A program made the position numbers and the translations under genes. The notes under the pieces were generated by a model. It was not told the DNA's origin. It saw nothing but the letters and a program-made list of their open reading frames with translations, and did no database searches. Source: Rhodospirillaceae bacterium (lineage in GTDB: Bacteria > Pseudomonadota > Alphaproteobacteria > UBA8366). From it: a stretch of DNA of 64,000 bases. The stretch spans positions 73,693 to 137,692 of the forward strand of contig PBOR01000016.1 in assembly GCA_002724395.1 (NCBI GenBank), read 5' to 3'. Within the stretch, counting starts at the first letter, position 1. Each line of letters starts with the position of its first letter. This document shows positions 46,805 to 56,828 of this stretch, one piece after another.

Positions 46805-47004
46805 CAGCTTTTAAAACCGAGAAGCATGAAAATCGCGATCAAGGCGACCGCTAAAAACTGACAGATCACCCGGGCACGCATTAATTTGTTAGAATGCCTA
46901 GCGTTGAACTCGCCGCCACGGGCCATAGTAATGATGCCAAAGAACAACACACCCAGTGTTGCCAAAAGTGCAATAATGATAAGGGCAGGTAAAAATCCGG
47001 ACAT
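46804..47004 (-). CDS. Twin-transmembrane (HIG1-type) small protein
   Basis: 66 residues with two membrane helices (about 5-27 and 46-63) separated by a basic loop, MARGGEFNARHSNKLMRARV. That loop and size match the HIG1/twin-transmembrane family conserved in alphaproteobacteria, upstream of the cobalamin adenosyltransferase. Mitochondrial relatives modulate respiratory complexes, but a role here is not established. It is translationally coupled to the adenosyltransferase gene. Confidence 0.8.
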   Translation of the reverse strand: MSGFLPALIIIALLATLGVLFFGIITMARGGEFNARHSNKLMRARVICQFLAVALIAIFMLLGFKS

Positions 47005-47054
47005 ATTCTTATATACTTAATTCATACATACTAGTGGCGCCTGCGGAACCAGCC

Positions 47055-47489
47055 CTACCGTATCATCTCATAAGCCATGGTCATTGTATCGCGCTGCGCC
47101 TGTGTCACTTCCAGCAAATAGGAAAATAGATCGCGTACACTGAACATAGCCACAAGTTCGCCATTCTCAAGCACCGGAACATGACGAATACGTTTTTCGT
47201 TCATGATAGCAATCACGTCACGAATCTTATCTCCTGGCGCGGCTGAAATTACCTTTCTTTTCATGATGCTAGAAACTGTTAACTGACGCCATTTATTGTC
47301 AGTTTTGTTGAACGTTCCAACGATATCACGTTCAGACATGATTCCCACCATCTTGCCCGTCGCATCACACACCGGCAACGCGCCAATATCTTTATCGGCT
47401 AGGACCGCGATAGCATCCTCTACCGTTTTTTTCTGTTCGATAGTAAACAGTTGCCGACTCTTTTCTGTCAGTAAATCTTCGATCAGCAT
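47055..47489 (-). CDS. Two-CBS-domain protein
   Basis: 144 residues with two tandem CBS motifs: VEDAIAVLADKDIGALPVCDATGKMVGIMSERDIV (about 23-57) and IRDVIAIMNEKRIRHVPVLENGELVAMFSVRDLF (about 86-120). There is no catalytic domain. Such stand-alone pairs bind adenine nucleotides and regulate partners. No partner is evident; the gene is separate from the adenosyltransferase unit by 50 bp and divergent from the dioxygenase gene at 47666. Confidence 0.9.
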   Translation of the reverse strand: MLIEDLLTEKSRQLFTIEQKKTVEDAIAVLADKDIGALPVCDATGKMVGIMSERDIVGTFNKTDNKWRQLTVSSIMKRKVISAAPGDKIRDVIAIMNEKRIRHVPVLENGELVAMFSVRDLFSYLLEVTQAQRDTMTMAYEMIR

Positions 47490-47665
47490 CGTTATCTCCC
47501 AAGAAAACCCAAAATCTTATACACGCAAATGTATGTCGGTGGGGGGTATTGTTTATAGTTCTGTATAGCATTTAAACTGTGTCTATGGGGAAAACTGCTA
47601 CGGCGTCCCATTCTGGTTGCGGAGCTTTGCAGGCTGCGCCGTAATATCTGCGAAGGAGAGTCACA

Positions 47666-48604
47666 ATGGCTAGCGAAACGGTCCATAACGATACGGCCCC
47701 CAAAACAATTGTTGTGAAGCCCGCCGCCCTTGATATCGGGGCGGAAATCGATGGCGTTGATCTATCTCAACCCCTATCGGCTCAACAAAAAACTGAAATT
47801 TGGGACGCGTTAGTTCAATGGAAAGTGATTTCTTTTCGCAGTCAGAAACTGAATAAAAGAAGCTTCATCAACTTTTCACGCCAGTTTGGCGCTTTAAATC
47901 GTGGCCATAATATACACGATGTAGACCCTGAATTCCCGGAAATTTACGGGGTCGTAAAGGGACGTCAGTCGAACCGTCAGTCCGGACAACCTACCTTTGA
48001 ACCTTGGACCGGATGGCATACGGATTTAACACCTGCAGTGAACCCGCCAACCGCCTCTATTTTATGGGGCAAAATAGTACCTCCCAATGCCGGCGACACC
48101 CAGTGGACCAACCTAGTTGCCGCTTACGACGCCCTATCACCGACAATGAAGAAAATTGTTGATGGTTTAAGAGGTATTCATACCTATCTGAATTACGGAG
48201 GAATCACGCCTACGCCCGAATATATGGAACGAATTGCTAAAAACCAAAAAGTGAGTGAACACCCAATTGTGCGGGTACACCCCGAATCAAAAGAAAAAGT
48301 ACTCTGGGTTAGTCCCAAATTTCTCCTGGAAATAGTTGGCATGACGCCAACTGAAAGTAACGCGATTCTAGCAATGCTCAAGGCCCATGCCATTCGGCCT
48401 GAATTCACTTATCGCCTCCGATGGAGGCCCGGATCGGTTGTAATGTGGGATAACCGCTCGACCGCACATTTAGCTCCCCGAGATTTGCAAAGAGACTATC
48501 ATGATCGAAAGTTGTTCCGAACCACGTTAGTCGGCGATCTGCCGGTCGGCGTCGACGGTCAACAGTCCAAGGCCCTAGAAGGGAGCCCGCTTCTAGCTGC
48601 TTAA
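47666..48604 (+). CDS. TauD/TfdA-family Fe(II)/2-oxoglutarate dioxygenase
   Basis: 312 residues. The iron triad is His118 and Asp120 in GWHTD and distal His268 in STAHLAPRD, with the 2-oxoglutarate Arg near 285 (KLFRTTL). Substrate-side features are ATGA-like LNYGG and VRVHPESKEKVLWV. TauD, TfdA and AtsK are the known functional members, so the substrate could be a sulfonate, an aryloxy acid or another carboxylate. It converges on the MmgE/PrpD gene. Confidence 0.88.
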   Translation: MASETVHNDTAPKTIVVKPAALDIGAEIDGVDLSQPLSAQQKTEIWDALVQWKVISFRSQKLNKRSFINFSRQFGALNRGHNIHDVDPEFPEIYGVVKGRQSNRQSGQPTFEPWTGWHTDLTPAVNPPTASILWGKIVPPNAGDTQWTNLVAAYDALSPTMKKIVDGLRGIHTYLNYGGITPTPEYMERIAKNQKVSEHPIVRVHPESKEKVLWVSPKFLLEIVGMTPTESNAILAMLKAHAIRPEFTYRLRWRPGSVVMWDNRSTAHLAPRDLQRDYHDRKLFRTTLVGDLPVGVDGQQSKALEGSPLLAA

Positions 48605-48752
48605 CGCCGGATTGGGTTAGTACTGTGCTGACTGCCAAGCTTGGAAAGCAATTGCACGACCCGATTCTAAATTGTAACAAAGAAGACAATATTATTAAAT
48701 GTTATTGGCCGTGGCATAATTACCTCTGGACCAACGGAATTTTCAGCCAAAA

Positions 48753-50195
48753 CTACTCTTTTAGCATCAGCAAATTCATAAAGTCATCAACAGCCATTGC
48801 AGACAAAGCTTCACGGTCCTCAAACAAGCCAATAATTTCCCGTTCCGCCTTTAAATCAAGACAACCAGTGATGTTGCGCTGGAATTTCTCGCCTACCTTA
48901 GAGACCGACTCTAAACGCCGTGTACTGTGGCCCAACGGATAGATTCTCTCAACCTTGTCGGTCTGCTCACCACTTTTAAACGTGATTTGGATGGCCGCGG
49001 AGGAACTCCGTATCTCTGCAGACAGAATTCCTGCTGAATATTCTGGATCTTCTGTCACTACCATTTTCTCGCGCAGCGGATCAATCCGCGGGTCAGCCGC
49101 CGCCTCATCCTCATAATGAGCATATTCCAAGTTTCCATGAATCAAACCAATAGCCACTACATATTGCAAACAGTGATCTCGATCTGCCGGGTTGGTAAGC
49201 GGGCCTTTTTTATCAACTACATTCATACCGTAACGATGAGACCAAATCTCAACCTTTTCGACCTCATCTAAACGAGCTGATACTATCGGATTCAAACAGA
49301 TTGCGGCTTCCAACGCTGTTTGACAATGAAACTCGGTCGGCCATAGTTTAAAGGAGATTTTTTCCATAATCTCCGTGCCGAATTTTTCCGGGAATTCAAC
49401 CGTGTTACCCCCCAAATAGGCATCACCAAATCCAAAAATTGGCGCCGATAAAACGTTCCGGTAGCCCATCTCACCGCGCATCGCCATTGTCGCAACCCGC
49501 ACAGCGCGAGAAATAGCATCAGCTGCTGACCAGCTCTTGCGCCAACCGGTATTAGGGGATTGACGATAAATGCGAACGGGCGGTCCGTCCACAAAAGCGT
49601 TCGACATTGCGTTTATTATCTGATCACGATCGCCGCCTAAAAATTTTGTAAATAACGCGGCACAAGCCACTTCCGCTAGTGTACAACTGTCAAATCCATG
49701 GGTGCGGAATACGTTAAACTCACTGATGCGCCCTTGGATCTCATGCGCTTTAACAATATGGAGCAACACATCGGCCATACTCATCGGCTCAAGTCTAGCA
49801 ACTCTATGACGGCGCGATACATGATCAGATACCGCCAAAATACCACCAATCATATCACTGGGGTGAGAACCCTCCTTACCAAACCAGCAATCATTAAAAT
49901 CGAGAAAGCGAATCATCATCCCGATATTGAAGGCTGCACTCATAGGGTCAAGCTTGAGCCAAGTACCGGGAATTGGCACACCATCCTCAGCCGTCATCCC
50001 ATCCACAAGTGGGCCGATCCGGTTAGCACATTCAGGGTGTCTAAGCGCCAGAAACGCGCACCCGATGGCATCGAATAAATCCAAATGAACCGTTTCTAGA
50101 GCAAGAGTGCTCTCCACCCGATAATCGAGCACATAGTTAGCGACATCCATGAGCAGCTTATCCGGCTCTCCCAGCGCCGTGTTCGTTTTTGCCAT
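48753..50195 (-). CDS. MmgE/PrpD family protein
   Basis: 480 residues. Blocks of the family are HLDLFDAIGCAFLALRHPEC near the N-terminus, MIRFLDFNDCWFGKEGSHPSDMIGGILAV, and LWPTEFHCQTALEAAICL, with ADRDHCLQYVVAIGLIHG in the lid domain. Members include 2-methylcitrate dehydratase and cis-aconitate decarboxylase relatives; the substrate is undetermined. It is single on the minus strand next to a TauD-like gene. Confidence 0.88.
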   Translation of the reverse strand: MAKTNTALGEPDKLLMDVANYVLDYRVESTLALETVHLDLFDAIGCAFLALRHPECANRIGPLVDGMTAEDGVPIPGTWLKLDPMSAAFNIGMMIRFLDFNDCWFGKEGSHPSDMIGGILAVSDHVSRRHRVARLEPMSMADVLLHIVKAHEIQGRISEFNVFRTHGFDSCTLAEVACAALFTKFLGGDRDQIINAMSNAFVDGPPVRIYRQSPNTGWRKSWSAADAISRAVRVATMAMRGEMGYRNVLSAPIFGFGDAYLGGNTVEFPEKFGTEIMEKISFKLWPTEFHCQTALEAAICLNPIVSARLDEVEKVEIWSHRYGMNVVDKKGPLTNPADRDHCLQYVVAIGLIHGNLEYAHYEDEAAADPRIDPLREKMVVTEDPEYSAGILSAEIRSSSAAIQITFKSGEQTDKVERIYPLGHSTRRLESVSKVGEKFQRNITGCLDLKAEREIIGLFEDREALSAMAVDDFMNLLMLKE

Positions 50196-50370
50196 CCTAA
50201 TTTCCCTAAAGTTATTGGATCCAAACCTGGGTAAGAGTTAACCACCGGATGCTGCCCATGCCAAGACAGACCGCCTTACATAGCGTTGTTCTTACTTAAA
50301 AAATACCGCTATTGTGTATGCATATAGCCAATGCAAATTGGAATTGTATGATTTAAAATTGAGGTAAACC

Positions 50371-51267
50371 GTGTCCGAAGGATCAAAAAGTAACATCGTA
50401 AAAGATAGGCCTGAAGAGGAACGTAAACACCGCATTATTGGCAAACGTTGGGTCGACAAAGTAATTCTACTCAATACGCTTTTTGACCTCGTTACATCTG
50501 AATCTGATCACTTCGTCACATTAGAAAAGAAGCCCTACGTGAGCGGTTTCGATCCAGAGCTTGTTTCAACAAGCCTCACACCGGTCCACTATAGACCCCT
50601 TCATCAGCGTATATATTGGGCGACAAAAGATCTCGATGGGTATAAAGACGGTGACGATGCGAGGGCTGAAATTCGTATTCAACGGAAGTTAGGAACCGGA
50701 CGCTGGGAGCAAACATTAAAGCTAAGCAGACAGAGCGACCCACAAAAATGTGTCGGCAAAACCATAGTCCGCCAGGAGTATGAAAGAGAAGTGAATGGTT
50801 TCAGGATTGACTTAGGACTCTTCCCAAAAGAAGCCGAAAAGGCTGCACGAGCCGTATTCAGTGACAAACCGCTAAAGCCCGTCATTTGCATAGAAGGACA
50901 GGGAATTCCAGTGCTTTATCACCCTGATGGACGCGCGGATATTTTGTTTGAAATCAAGTTCGATAAAGGGAAAGGGTTTTCCTTCGACGGAGAGCAATGC
51001 GAAGTCGTCGAGGTTGAAATAGAGCTTAAGGAAAACCTTGATGGCGCAGCCGCTGAAGAGATAGAGGCTCTACTCGATAAATCTGATGCAGCGCTTCACA
51101 AAAAATCGCCGGATCAGTTAGTTCCTTGTATTGAATCGAAACCGGCAGGCCTATTTTCACATCTAAACAACCGTTGCGAAGAAGACCCCGCCACATTTGG
51201 GCGAGCGTTCGACGCATTGCCCGATGACCGGTGGGTCAAGCAACATAGCCTTAGTTTCGGTCGCTAA
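50371..51267 (+). CDS. CYTH-like domain protein, uncharacterised
   Basis: 298 residues from GTG 50371 after TTGAGG. The middle alternates charged beta strands typical of the CYTH/triphosphate-tunnel fold: AEIRIQRK, WEQTLKLSRQ, VRQEYEREVNGF, DILFEIKFDKGKGFSF and CEVVEVEIELKEN. The conventional N-terminal ExExK signature is not obvious. A tunnel enzyme acting on triphosphorylated substrates is an inference. Its 3' end overlaps the acyl-CoA dehydrogenase gene by 17 bp in convergent orientation. Confidence 0.6.
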   Translation: MSEGSKSNIVKDRPEEERKHRIIGKRWVDKVILLNTLFDLVTSESDHFVTLEKKPYVSGFDPELVSTSLTPVHYRPLHQRIYWATKDLDGYKDGDDARAEIRIQRKLGTGRWEQTLKLSRQSDPQKCVGKTIVRQEYEREVNGFRIDLGLFPKEAEKAARAVFSDKPLKPVICIEGQGIPVLYHPDGRADILFEIKFDKGKGFSFDGEQCEVVEVEIELKENLDGAAAEEIEALLDKSDAALHKKSPDQLVPCIESKPAGLFSHLNNRCEEDPATFGRAFDALPDDRWVKQHSLSFGR

Positions 51268-52954
51268 GTAGCCCGCGCGCGATTACATTTGCCTGGATTT
51301 CCGCAGTCCCTTCAAAAATATTGAGAATGCGCGCATCGCACAAGACTCGGGAAATGGGAAACTCTTCGGCATAGCCGATACCCCCGTGTATTTGCACTGC
51401 ATTGTCAGCGTTGGACCACGCCGTCCGCGCACCAATAAGTTTCGCCATGCCGGCCTCAATATCACAGCGCCGCTCCTGATCTTTTTCGCGCGCGGCAAAA
51501 TAAGTCATTTGCCGTGCAATCATAGTTTCTACCGCCATCCAGCCAATCTTGCCTGCCACCCGCGGAAAAGTCGCCAGCTGCTTGCCAAACTGTTCACGGT
51601 CACCCGCATAAGAAATCGCTAGTTCTAGAGCATTCTGCGCAACACCAATCGACCGCGCTGCCGTTTGTATTCGGGCGCCCTCAAAAGTAGCCATCAACTG
51701 CTTGAAGCCTTCTCCTTCGACTTCGCCTAAGAGTTGGTCGTTTTTCACCTCAAATCCATCGAACGCAATGTCATATTCTTTCATACCGCGATAACCGAGC
51801 ACGCGAATTTCGCCACCGGACATACCCATTGCAGGAAATGGTTCATCGTCGGTGCCACGCGGCTTTTCCGCCAAGAACATGGACAAGCCTTTGTAACCCG
51901 GTTCGCCGTCATTAGTCCGCGCTAGCAATGTCATCATGTCACTGCGAGCACCGTGAGTGATCCAGGTCTTATTTCCAAAAATACGATAAGTCGCTCCGTC
52001 TTTTTCTGCGCGGGTTTTAAGGCTACCCAAATCGGAACCGGTGTTTGGCTCAGTAAACACGGCGGTCGGCAAAATTTCACCGGAAGCGATTTTAGGAAGC
52101 CAATTTGCTTTCTGACTTGCAGTTCCGCCTTTTACAATTAATTCGGCCGCAATCTCAGACCTAGTGCTGAGCGACCCAACGCCGATATAGCCTCGGCTCA
52201 GCTCCTCGGTAACGACAACCATCGCTAGCTTCCCGAGTCCAGACCCACCAAAATCTTCCGGAATTGTAAGCCCAAAAACACCAAGCGCTGACAATTCGTC
52301 AATCAAGTCCAACGGAATTAATTCATCATTGACGTGCCATTTATGGCAGTGCTGTGCAACTTTCTGATCCGAAAAACGGCGAAACTGATCAGCCATCATG
52401 ATCAAGATATCATCATCAAGGCCAACGTCTCCAAAATTACCATTTGTAATTAGGCTCGCGATCCGTTCACGCACAGAAATATGATTGCCTGAGTTAGCCA
52501 GCGCCGCGACTTCGGGCATATCAAATTCAGCCATGGCGTCATCCGGCAACCCCATATCTTCCGGACGCACGATTTCGCCTTGGCTCATAGCAATGCCGCC
52601 CCAGAGCTGATTGAGGTATTCGCCATATGTTGCTTGCAAAATCAAGGCCTCAAGCTCACCAAAACGTCCTACTGCGTCTAGCCGGCCAGCCCAGAGCCGC
52701 ATTTGTCTCAGCGCCTCCACATACGTTGCCGTCCAAGCGAAGCCGTGCGCGGCAAACTGGTTATCCTCAAGCAACGCACTATTCACCTTACCGCGAGGAG
52801 CTATTTGTTTAGAGATTATTTCATGGCTGCGTACCAACAAGTGCTCCGACGCAGCCAACGCCACATCGCAATGCCCCAATAAATGTTCCAGCACTTGGTC
52901 TCCATGATTTTCTTGCCGGTGAAGCGACAGCTCTTCATTAATATTTTCAGCCAC
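51251..52954 (-). CDS. mcd: Acyl-CoA dehydrogenase, methylsuccinyl-CoA dehydrogenase type
   Basis: 567 residues, about 170 longer than ordinary acyl-CoA dehydrogenases. The N-terminal helical extension contains HGFAWTATYVEALRQMRLWAGRL. Core blocks are FGLTIPEDFGGSG, FTEPNTGSDLGSLKTRA, GARSDMMTLLAR, REQFGKQL and QIHGGIGYAEEFPISRVLCDARILNIFEGTAEIQ. This extended form matches Mcd of the ethylmalonyl-CoA pathway; no other gene of that pathway is in the window, so the assignment rests on length and sequence feel. EtfAB nearby could accept its electrons. Confidence 0.75.
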   Translation of the reverse strand: MAENINEELSLHRQENHGDQVLEHLLGHCDVALAASEHLLVRSHEIISKQIAPRGKVNSALLEDNQFAAHGFAWTATYVEALRQMRLWAGRLDAVGRFGELEALILQATYGEYLNQLWGGIAMSQGEIVRPEDMGLPDDAMAEFDMPEVAALANSGNHISVRERIASLITNGNFGDVGLDDDILIMMADQFRRFSDQKVAQHCHKWHVNDELIPLDLIDELSALGVFGLTIPEDFGGSGLGKLAMVVVTEELSRGYIGVGSLSTRSEIAAELIVKGGTASQKANWLPKIASGEILPTAVFTEPNTGSDLGSLKTRAEKDGATYRIFGNKTWITHGARSDMMTLLARTNDGEPGYKGLSMFLAEKPRGTDDEPFPAMGMSGGEIRVLGYRGMKEYDIAFDGFEVKNDQLLGEVEGEGFKQLMATFEGARIQTAARSIGVAQNALELAISYAGDREQFGKQLATFPRVAGKIGWMAVETMIARQMTYFAAREKDQERRCDIEAGMAKLIGARTAWSNADNAVQIHGGIGYAEEFPISRVLCDARILNIFEGTAEIQANVIARGLLSDRN

Positions 52955-53561
52955 GATTTCCCGATCCCAGTTTGTTGAGTAAGAAGTTTGCGATAAGCTC
53001 TAAAATCAAATCGCCGAGGCGCACTATGCACTAAATAATAATTTTAACCAAAACCACTACTTGCACTCTTTTAACCTAGAGAAGAACCCTTTCGGGTCAA
53101 TGCCATGCGACCCAAACAGTCAATTAACGAAGACTGCTTCAACTTTTGTCCAATCTTAGGTGCGCTTCAATCCCAGAATTTTCTGACCCCAACATACCCA
53201 ATCAATACGGTTTCCCTAGCCAATATCTTGCACTATCAAGACTATTCACGTCGCACGGCATAAATCTCAAATCACCGTCTTCCGTCAACGTCAATTGATT
53301 AGTCGCAATGGCAATGATGTGTGCATCGTAAATTGGGACAGGAATACTATCTCACATCATCGACCGATATGCCGAAAACGAATCAAATGAGCCTGCCAAC
53401 ATCGGAACATCCACAAAGCGACATTAGAATTTTCCAAGAGATAGAAGCAACCAAACGCCATCGGTCAACTTTACTCGATCGATTCTTTTTTTTTACAATC
53501 CTTTTCCTAACATGCCCTTGTCGACGCCGCAAAAGCCCGATAGTTAAGAGGTGTGACCTAT
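52955..53561. other. Gene-poor interval with a possible gene remnant
   Basis: 607 bp between the acyl-CoA dehydrogenase and NUDIX genes. A minus-strand frame at 53202-53351 has protein-like composition but no start (listed separately). A GGGTC/GACCC hairpin lies near 53094-53113 and a run of nine T near 53487. No RNA gene was seen. Confidence 0.45.
53202..53351 (-). pseudogene. Possible gene fragment, PIN-like in appearance
   Basis: 49 codons open between two stops, with no ATG near the beginning. The sequence reads IPVPIYDAHIIAIATNQ, then LTEDGDLRF, ending DSARYWLGKPY. The YDAHIIAIA stretch resembles the last conserved helix of PIN-domain toxins. The flanks hold no continuation in other frames that I could follow. 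It could equally be a chance open frame. Confidence 0.25.
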
Positions 53562-54419
53562 ATGAACCATATCAATATCTGTAATAATTTTGCCTCCGCG
53601 GGCTATCGCCCTTTCTTGATCGATGGGACACGGTTTGGCTGGGTTAGAGACTCATTTGCCGAACGGCTTAAAGAATGGCCGGATTATTTCCTAGTGGACA
53701 AATCGGTCGTTTCACTGCACCCCCGCTTAAAGGACTTCGATAGTCGCAGCGAAGCTGTCAAGGAACCGCTTCGCGAACTCACCAAAGAAAATTACATCGA
53801 GGCTTGGCGAGACGAAATGTACCCGGTAACAGCCGATTGGCACACACAACCTTCAATGCAAATCGAACGTGCGGCCTGCCCCTATTTTGGTATTCGAGCC
53901 TACGGTGTTCATATGAACGGCTTTGTTCGTAAACCTGATGGAATTTATATGTGGGTTGCTCGGCGGGATCCGACGAAAAAAACCTATCCCGGCCTTTTGG
54001 ATAATATGGTTGCTGGCGGGCAACCAATTGGTCTCAGTCTGCTCGAGAACCTGGCCAAGGAGTCTGAAGAGGAAGCGGGCATTCCGCCCGGTCTGGCCCA
54101 TCAGGCGACCCCGGTCAGCCTAATTTCCTATACTCATCTTATGCCCGATAGACCCAAAGGTGGTGTAAAGCCCGACCAGATGTTTTGCTACGACCTCGAA
54201 GTTCCAGAAGATTTCGAGCCGATTCCGGTCGATGGTGAGGTGGAGAGCTTCCAACTCATGCCTATCAGAGACGTGGCAAAAATCGTGCGAGACACTTTCG
54301 ACTTTAAGTTCAATTGCAATCTAGTAATTATCGATTTCTTAATCCGACACGGCATCATAAGCCCTGACAATGAATCGGATTATGCAGCCCTTGTGCACGG
54401 CCTTCGATCAGGCAAGTAA
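53562..54419 (+). CDS. NUDIX hydrolase, DUF4743 family
   Basis: 285 residues from ATG 53562, which follows AAGAGG by 10 bp; a GTG at 53553 lies too close to that site. The N-terminal DUF4743-like half includes RPFLIDGTRFGWVRDSFAERL. The Nudix box GGQPIGLSLLENLAKESEEEAGI (about 150-172) keeps the EExxxEEAG core with Lys for the usual Arg. The family is annotated as thiamin-pyrophosphokinase-related; the substrate is unknown. It converges on lepA with a 5-bp gap. Confidence 0.85.
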   Translation: MNHINICNNFASAGYRPFLIDGTRFGWVRDSFAERLKEWPDYFLVDKSVVSLHPRLKDFDSRSEAVKEPLRELTKENYIEAWRDEMYPVTADWHTQPSMQIERAACPYFGIRAYGVHMNGFVRKPDGIYMWVARRDPTKKTYPGLLDNMVAGGQPIGLSLLENLAKESEEEAGIPPGLAHQATPVSLISYTHLMPDRPKGGVKPDQMFCYDLEVPEDFEPIPVDGEVESFQLMPIRDVAKIVRDTFDFKFNCNLVIIDFLIRHGIISPDNESDYAALVHGLRSGK

Positions 54420-54424
54420 GCACG

Positions 54425-56227
54425 TCATTCATCACTCATTTTTAATGCATCAATGAAAGCGGTCTGTGGAATCTCAACTTTACCAAATTGGCGCATTTTC
54501 TTTTTACCCTTCTTCTGCTTCTCAAGAAGTTTCCGTTTCCGGGTAATATCACCACCGTAACATTTTGCAGTTACGTCTTTTCGCATCGCAGAGATGGTCT
54601 CCCGCGCGATCACTTTGCCCCCAATAGCTGCTTGAATAGGCACTTTGAATAATTGCCGAGGAATAAGCCCTTTTAGCCGTTCACAAATTTGCCGACCCCG
54701 GCTCTCAGCCGAGAGCCTATGCACAATCATCGATAAGGCGTCGACCGGTTCCGCATTAACCAAGATACCAACTTTGACCAAATTGCCTTCCCTGTATCCT
54801 TCTAGCTCATAATCAAAACTGGCGTAACCACGGCTGATCGATTTGAGCCGGTCGTAGAAGTCAAAAACTACCTCATTTAAAGGAAGTCGATAAACCGCCA
54901 TCGCCCGGGCTCCAACGTAAGTCAACTCGACCTGTTCACCGCGGCGCTCCGTACACAAACTAAGTATAGGGCCAAGATATTCGTCAGGTACCAATATTGT
55001 TGCACGAATCCATGGTTCCTCTACTGACTTGATAAGAGTGACATCGGGATAGTCTGCCGGATTATGCAAGTTGAGCCTATCACCATTAATCATATGAAGA
55101 CGATAAACTACAGAAGGCGCCGTCGTGATAAGGTCAAGGTCAAACTCCCGACTTAGGCGTTCCTGTACAATTTCCAAATGTAGCAATCCAAGACAGCCAC
55201 AACGGTATCCAAATCCCAGAGCCGCGGATGTTTCCGCTTCGTAGTGCAACGAAGAGTCATTAAGAGCCAGCTTCGAAAGGCTCTCGCGTAAATCTTCGTA
55301 ATCCGCATTGTCGACCGGGAACAGCCCACAAAATACTACCGGGACCGTCGGCTTAAAGCCCGGCAATGGTTCCGTTGCCTCTGCTTTTACTTCCGTTAAC
55401 GTGTCGCCAACTTTGCAATCCGAAACAGATTTGATGCTGGCGGTGATAAAACCGATTTCTCCTGGCCCCAAGTCATCTACCATCTCTTGCTTCGGGCGAA
55501 AAACGCCAACACGATCTATCTCATGGATCGCATCAGTTGCCATCATGCGAAGTTTCATACCCTTTTTAAGTCGTCCATCGACCACCCGCACCAGCGTGAC
55601 CACTCCGAGGTAAGCGTCATACCAGGAATCAACGAGGAGCGCTTTTAAAGGCGCGTCTGCCTTTCCGACTGGCGGTGGTAGTTTTTGAACCAATGCCTCC
55701 AGCACCTCCGGCACTCCCTCACCGGTCTTCGCAGATACGGCGAAGGCATCAGATGCGTCGATCCCCACCACATCTTCGATTTGAGTGCGAATACGCTCTG
55801 GCTCAGCGGATGGCAAATCAATCTTGTTCAGAACGGGAATAATCTCATGGTCATTCTCAATAGCAAGATACGCATTTGCCAAGGTTTGAGCCTCAACGCC
55901 CTGGCTCGCATCAACTACCAACAAGGAACCCTCACATGCAGCCAATGAGCGGCTCACTTCATAGGAAAAGTCTACGTGGCCTGGCGTATCCATAAAGTTC
56001 AGAACGTAAGTCTCACCATCGAGTGCCAGATATTCGAGACGAACCGTTTGGGCTTTAATAGTGATACCACGCTCTCGCTCAAGTTCCATAGAATCCAGCA
56101 CTTGCTCTCGCATTTCCCGAGTGCTCAAACCGCCGCATGTTTGAATCAAACGATCCGACAGGGTCGATTTGCCGTGGTCAATATGCGCGACAATGGAAAA
56201 ATTACGGATATGCTTCGGTTCGGTCAT
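54425..56227 (-). CDS. lepA: Elongation factor 4 (LepA)
   Basis: 600 residues. A ribosome-bound translational GTPase that affects back-translocation and initiation fidelity. The P-loop is AHIDHGKST (14-22), and the domain-G motifs are [20 protein letters not shown] and NKIDLP. The C-terminal EF4-specific domain contains [29 protein letters not shown]. Length and blocks are entirely normal. Confidence 0.98.
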   Translation of the reverse strand: MTEPKHIRNFSIVAHIDHGKSTLSDRLIQTCGGLSTREMREQVLDSMELERERGITIKAQTVRLEYLALDGETYVLNFMDTPGHVDFSYEVSRSLAACEGSLLVVDASQGVEAQTLANAYLAIENDHEIIPVLNKIDLPSAEPERIRTQIEDVVGIDASDAFAVSAKTGEGVPEVLEALVQKLPPPVGKADAPLKALLVDSWYDAYLGVVTLVRVVDGRLKKGMKLRMMATDAIHEIDRVGVFRPKQEMVDDLGPGEIGFITASIKSVSDCKVGDTLTEVKAEATEPLPGFKPTVPVVFCGLFPVDNADYEDLRESLSKLALNDSSLHYEAETSAALGFGYRCGCLGLLHLEIVQERLSREFDLDLITTAPSVVYRLHMINGDRLNLHNPADYPDVTLIKSVEEPWIRATILVPDEYLGPILSLCTERRGEQVELTYVGARAMAVYRLPLNEVVFDFYDRLKSISRGYASFDYELEGYREGNLVKVGILVNAEPVDALSMIVHRLSAESRGRQICERLKGLIPRQLFKVPIQAAIGGKVIARETISAMRKDVTAKCYGGDITRKRKLLEKQKKGKKKMRQFGKVEIPQTAFIDALKMSDE

Positions 56228-56339
56228 AAGCCTATTCTAGATAACCAATTGAAGGAGAAAATTTGGTGTGCACATCAATAGTGAAAAATTATTTCACCCC
56301 AATGCCATGTGGAGAGGCTCAGAGCAAGCACGCCTTTTC

Positions 56340-56765
56340 TTAGCGTGAATCTATACGGCGATAATCTTTCACGAAAACACCCTTGATTTTCTTCTCACCA
56401 ACAATATTTCTTGCCACTACTGTGAGTATTGACTTGAGTTTCCCCAACTTGACTTTTTCATCTTCCTTTAAGGTTGCCGCCATTTTATAGAGCTCGACAA
56501 AGAACTCCCCTTTAATTTTCGGTCCATATTTAGAAATTAAGGGCCGGTCATTAATATCCGTAAATTCTACCAAGAAATTAAAGAGCAGCGTGCCTTTGGC
56601 TTTGCCCTCCTGAAGGATCGGCACATTTAAGTTCTTAATTAGAACATATAAGTTTCCGCTTTTGTCGCTAGCAGGGTCCGCTGCCTGAACCCCTATTGGT
56701 GCGAAACCTACCATCAAAAATAAACAAATTAGTGCAGTAGGTAATCTCATGCGCAGCAATGACAT
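56340..56765 (-). CDS. Secreted protein of unknown function, possibly FliL-like
   Basis: 141 residues from ATG 56765, which has GGAGG 5 bp upstream; a longer frame lacks a site. A signal peptide (about 1-29, ending VQA) is followed by a single small domain: LNVPILQEGKAKGTLLFNFLVEF, KYGPKIKGEFFVELYKMA, and KKIKGVFVKDYRRIDSR. The strand pattern of the first half loosely resembles the FliL periplasmic domain. No flagellar gene is nearby, so this is weak. Confidence 0.5.
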   Translation of the reverse strand: MSLLRMRLPTALICLFLMVGFAPIGVQAADPASDKSGNLYVLIKNLNVPILQEGKAKGTLLFNFLVEFTDINDRPLISKYGPKIKGEFFVELYKMAATLKEDEKVKLGKLKSILTVVARNIVGEKKIKGVFVKDYRRIDSR

Positions 56766-56828
56766 ATCCGCCTCCTTCATCCACCGGTTCCAATTACGCA
56801 AGCATGCAACCAGCATCATAATCAGGAT

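Noticed and set aside
53321..53584. 87-codon plus-strand frame upstream of the NUDIX gene
   Set aside because: It runs out of frame over the NUDIX start, and its composition is not protein-like.
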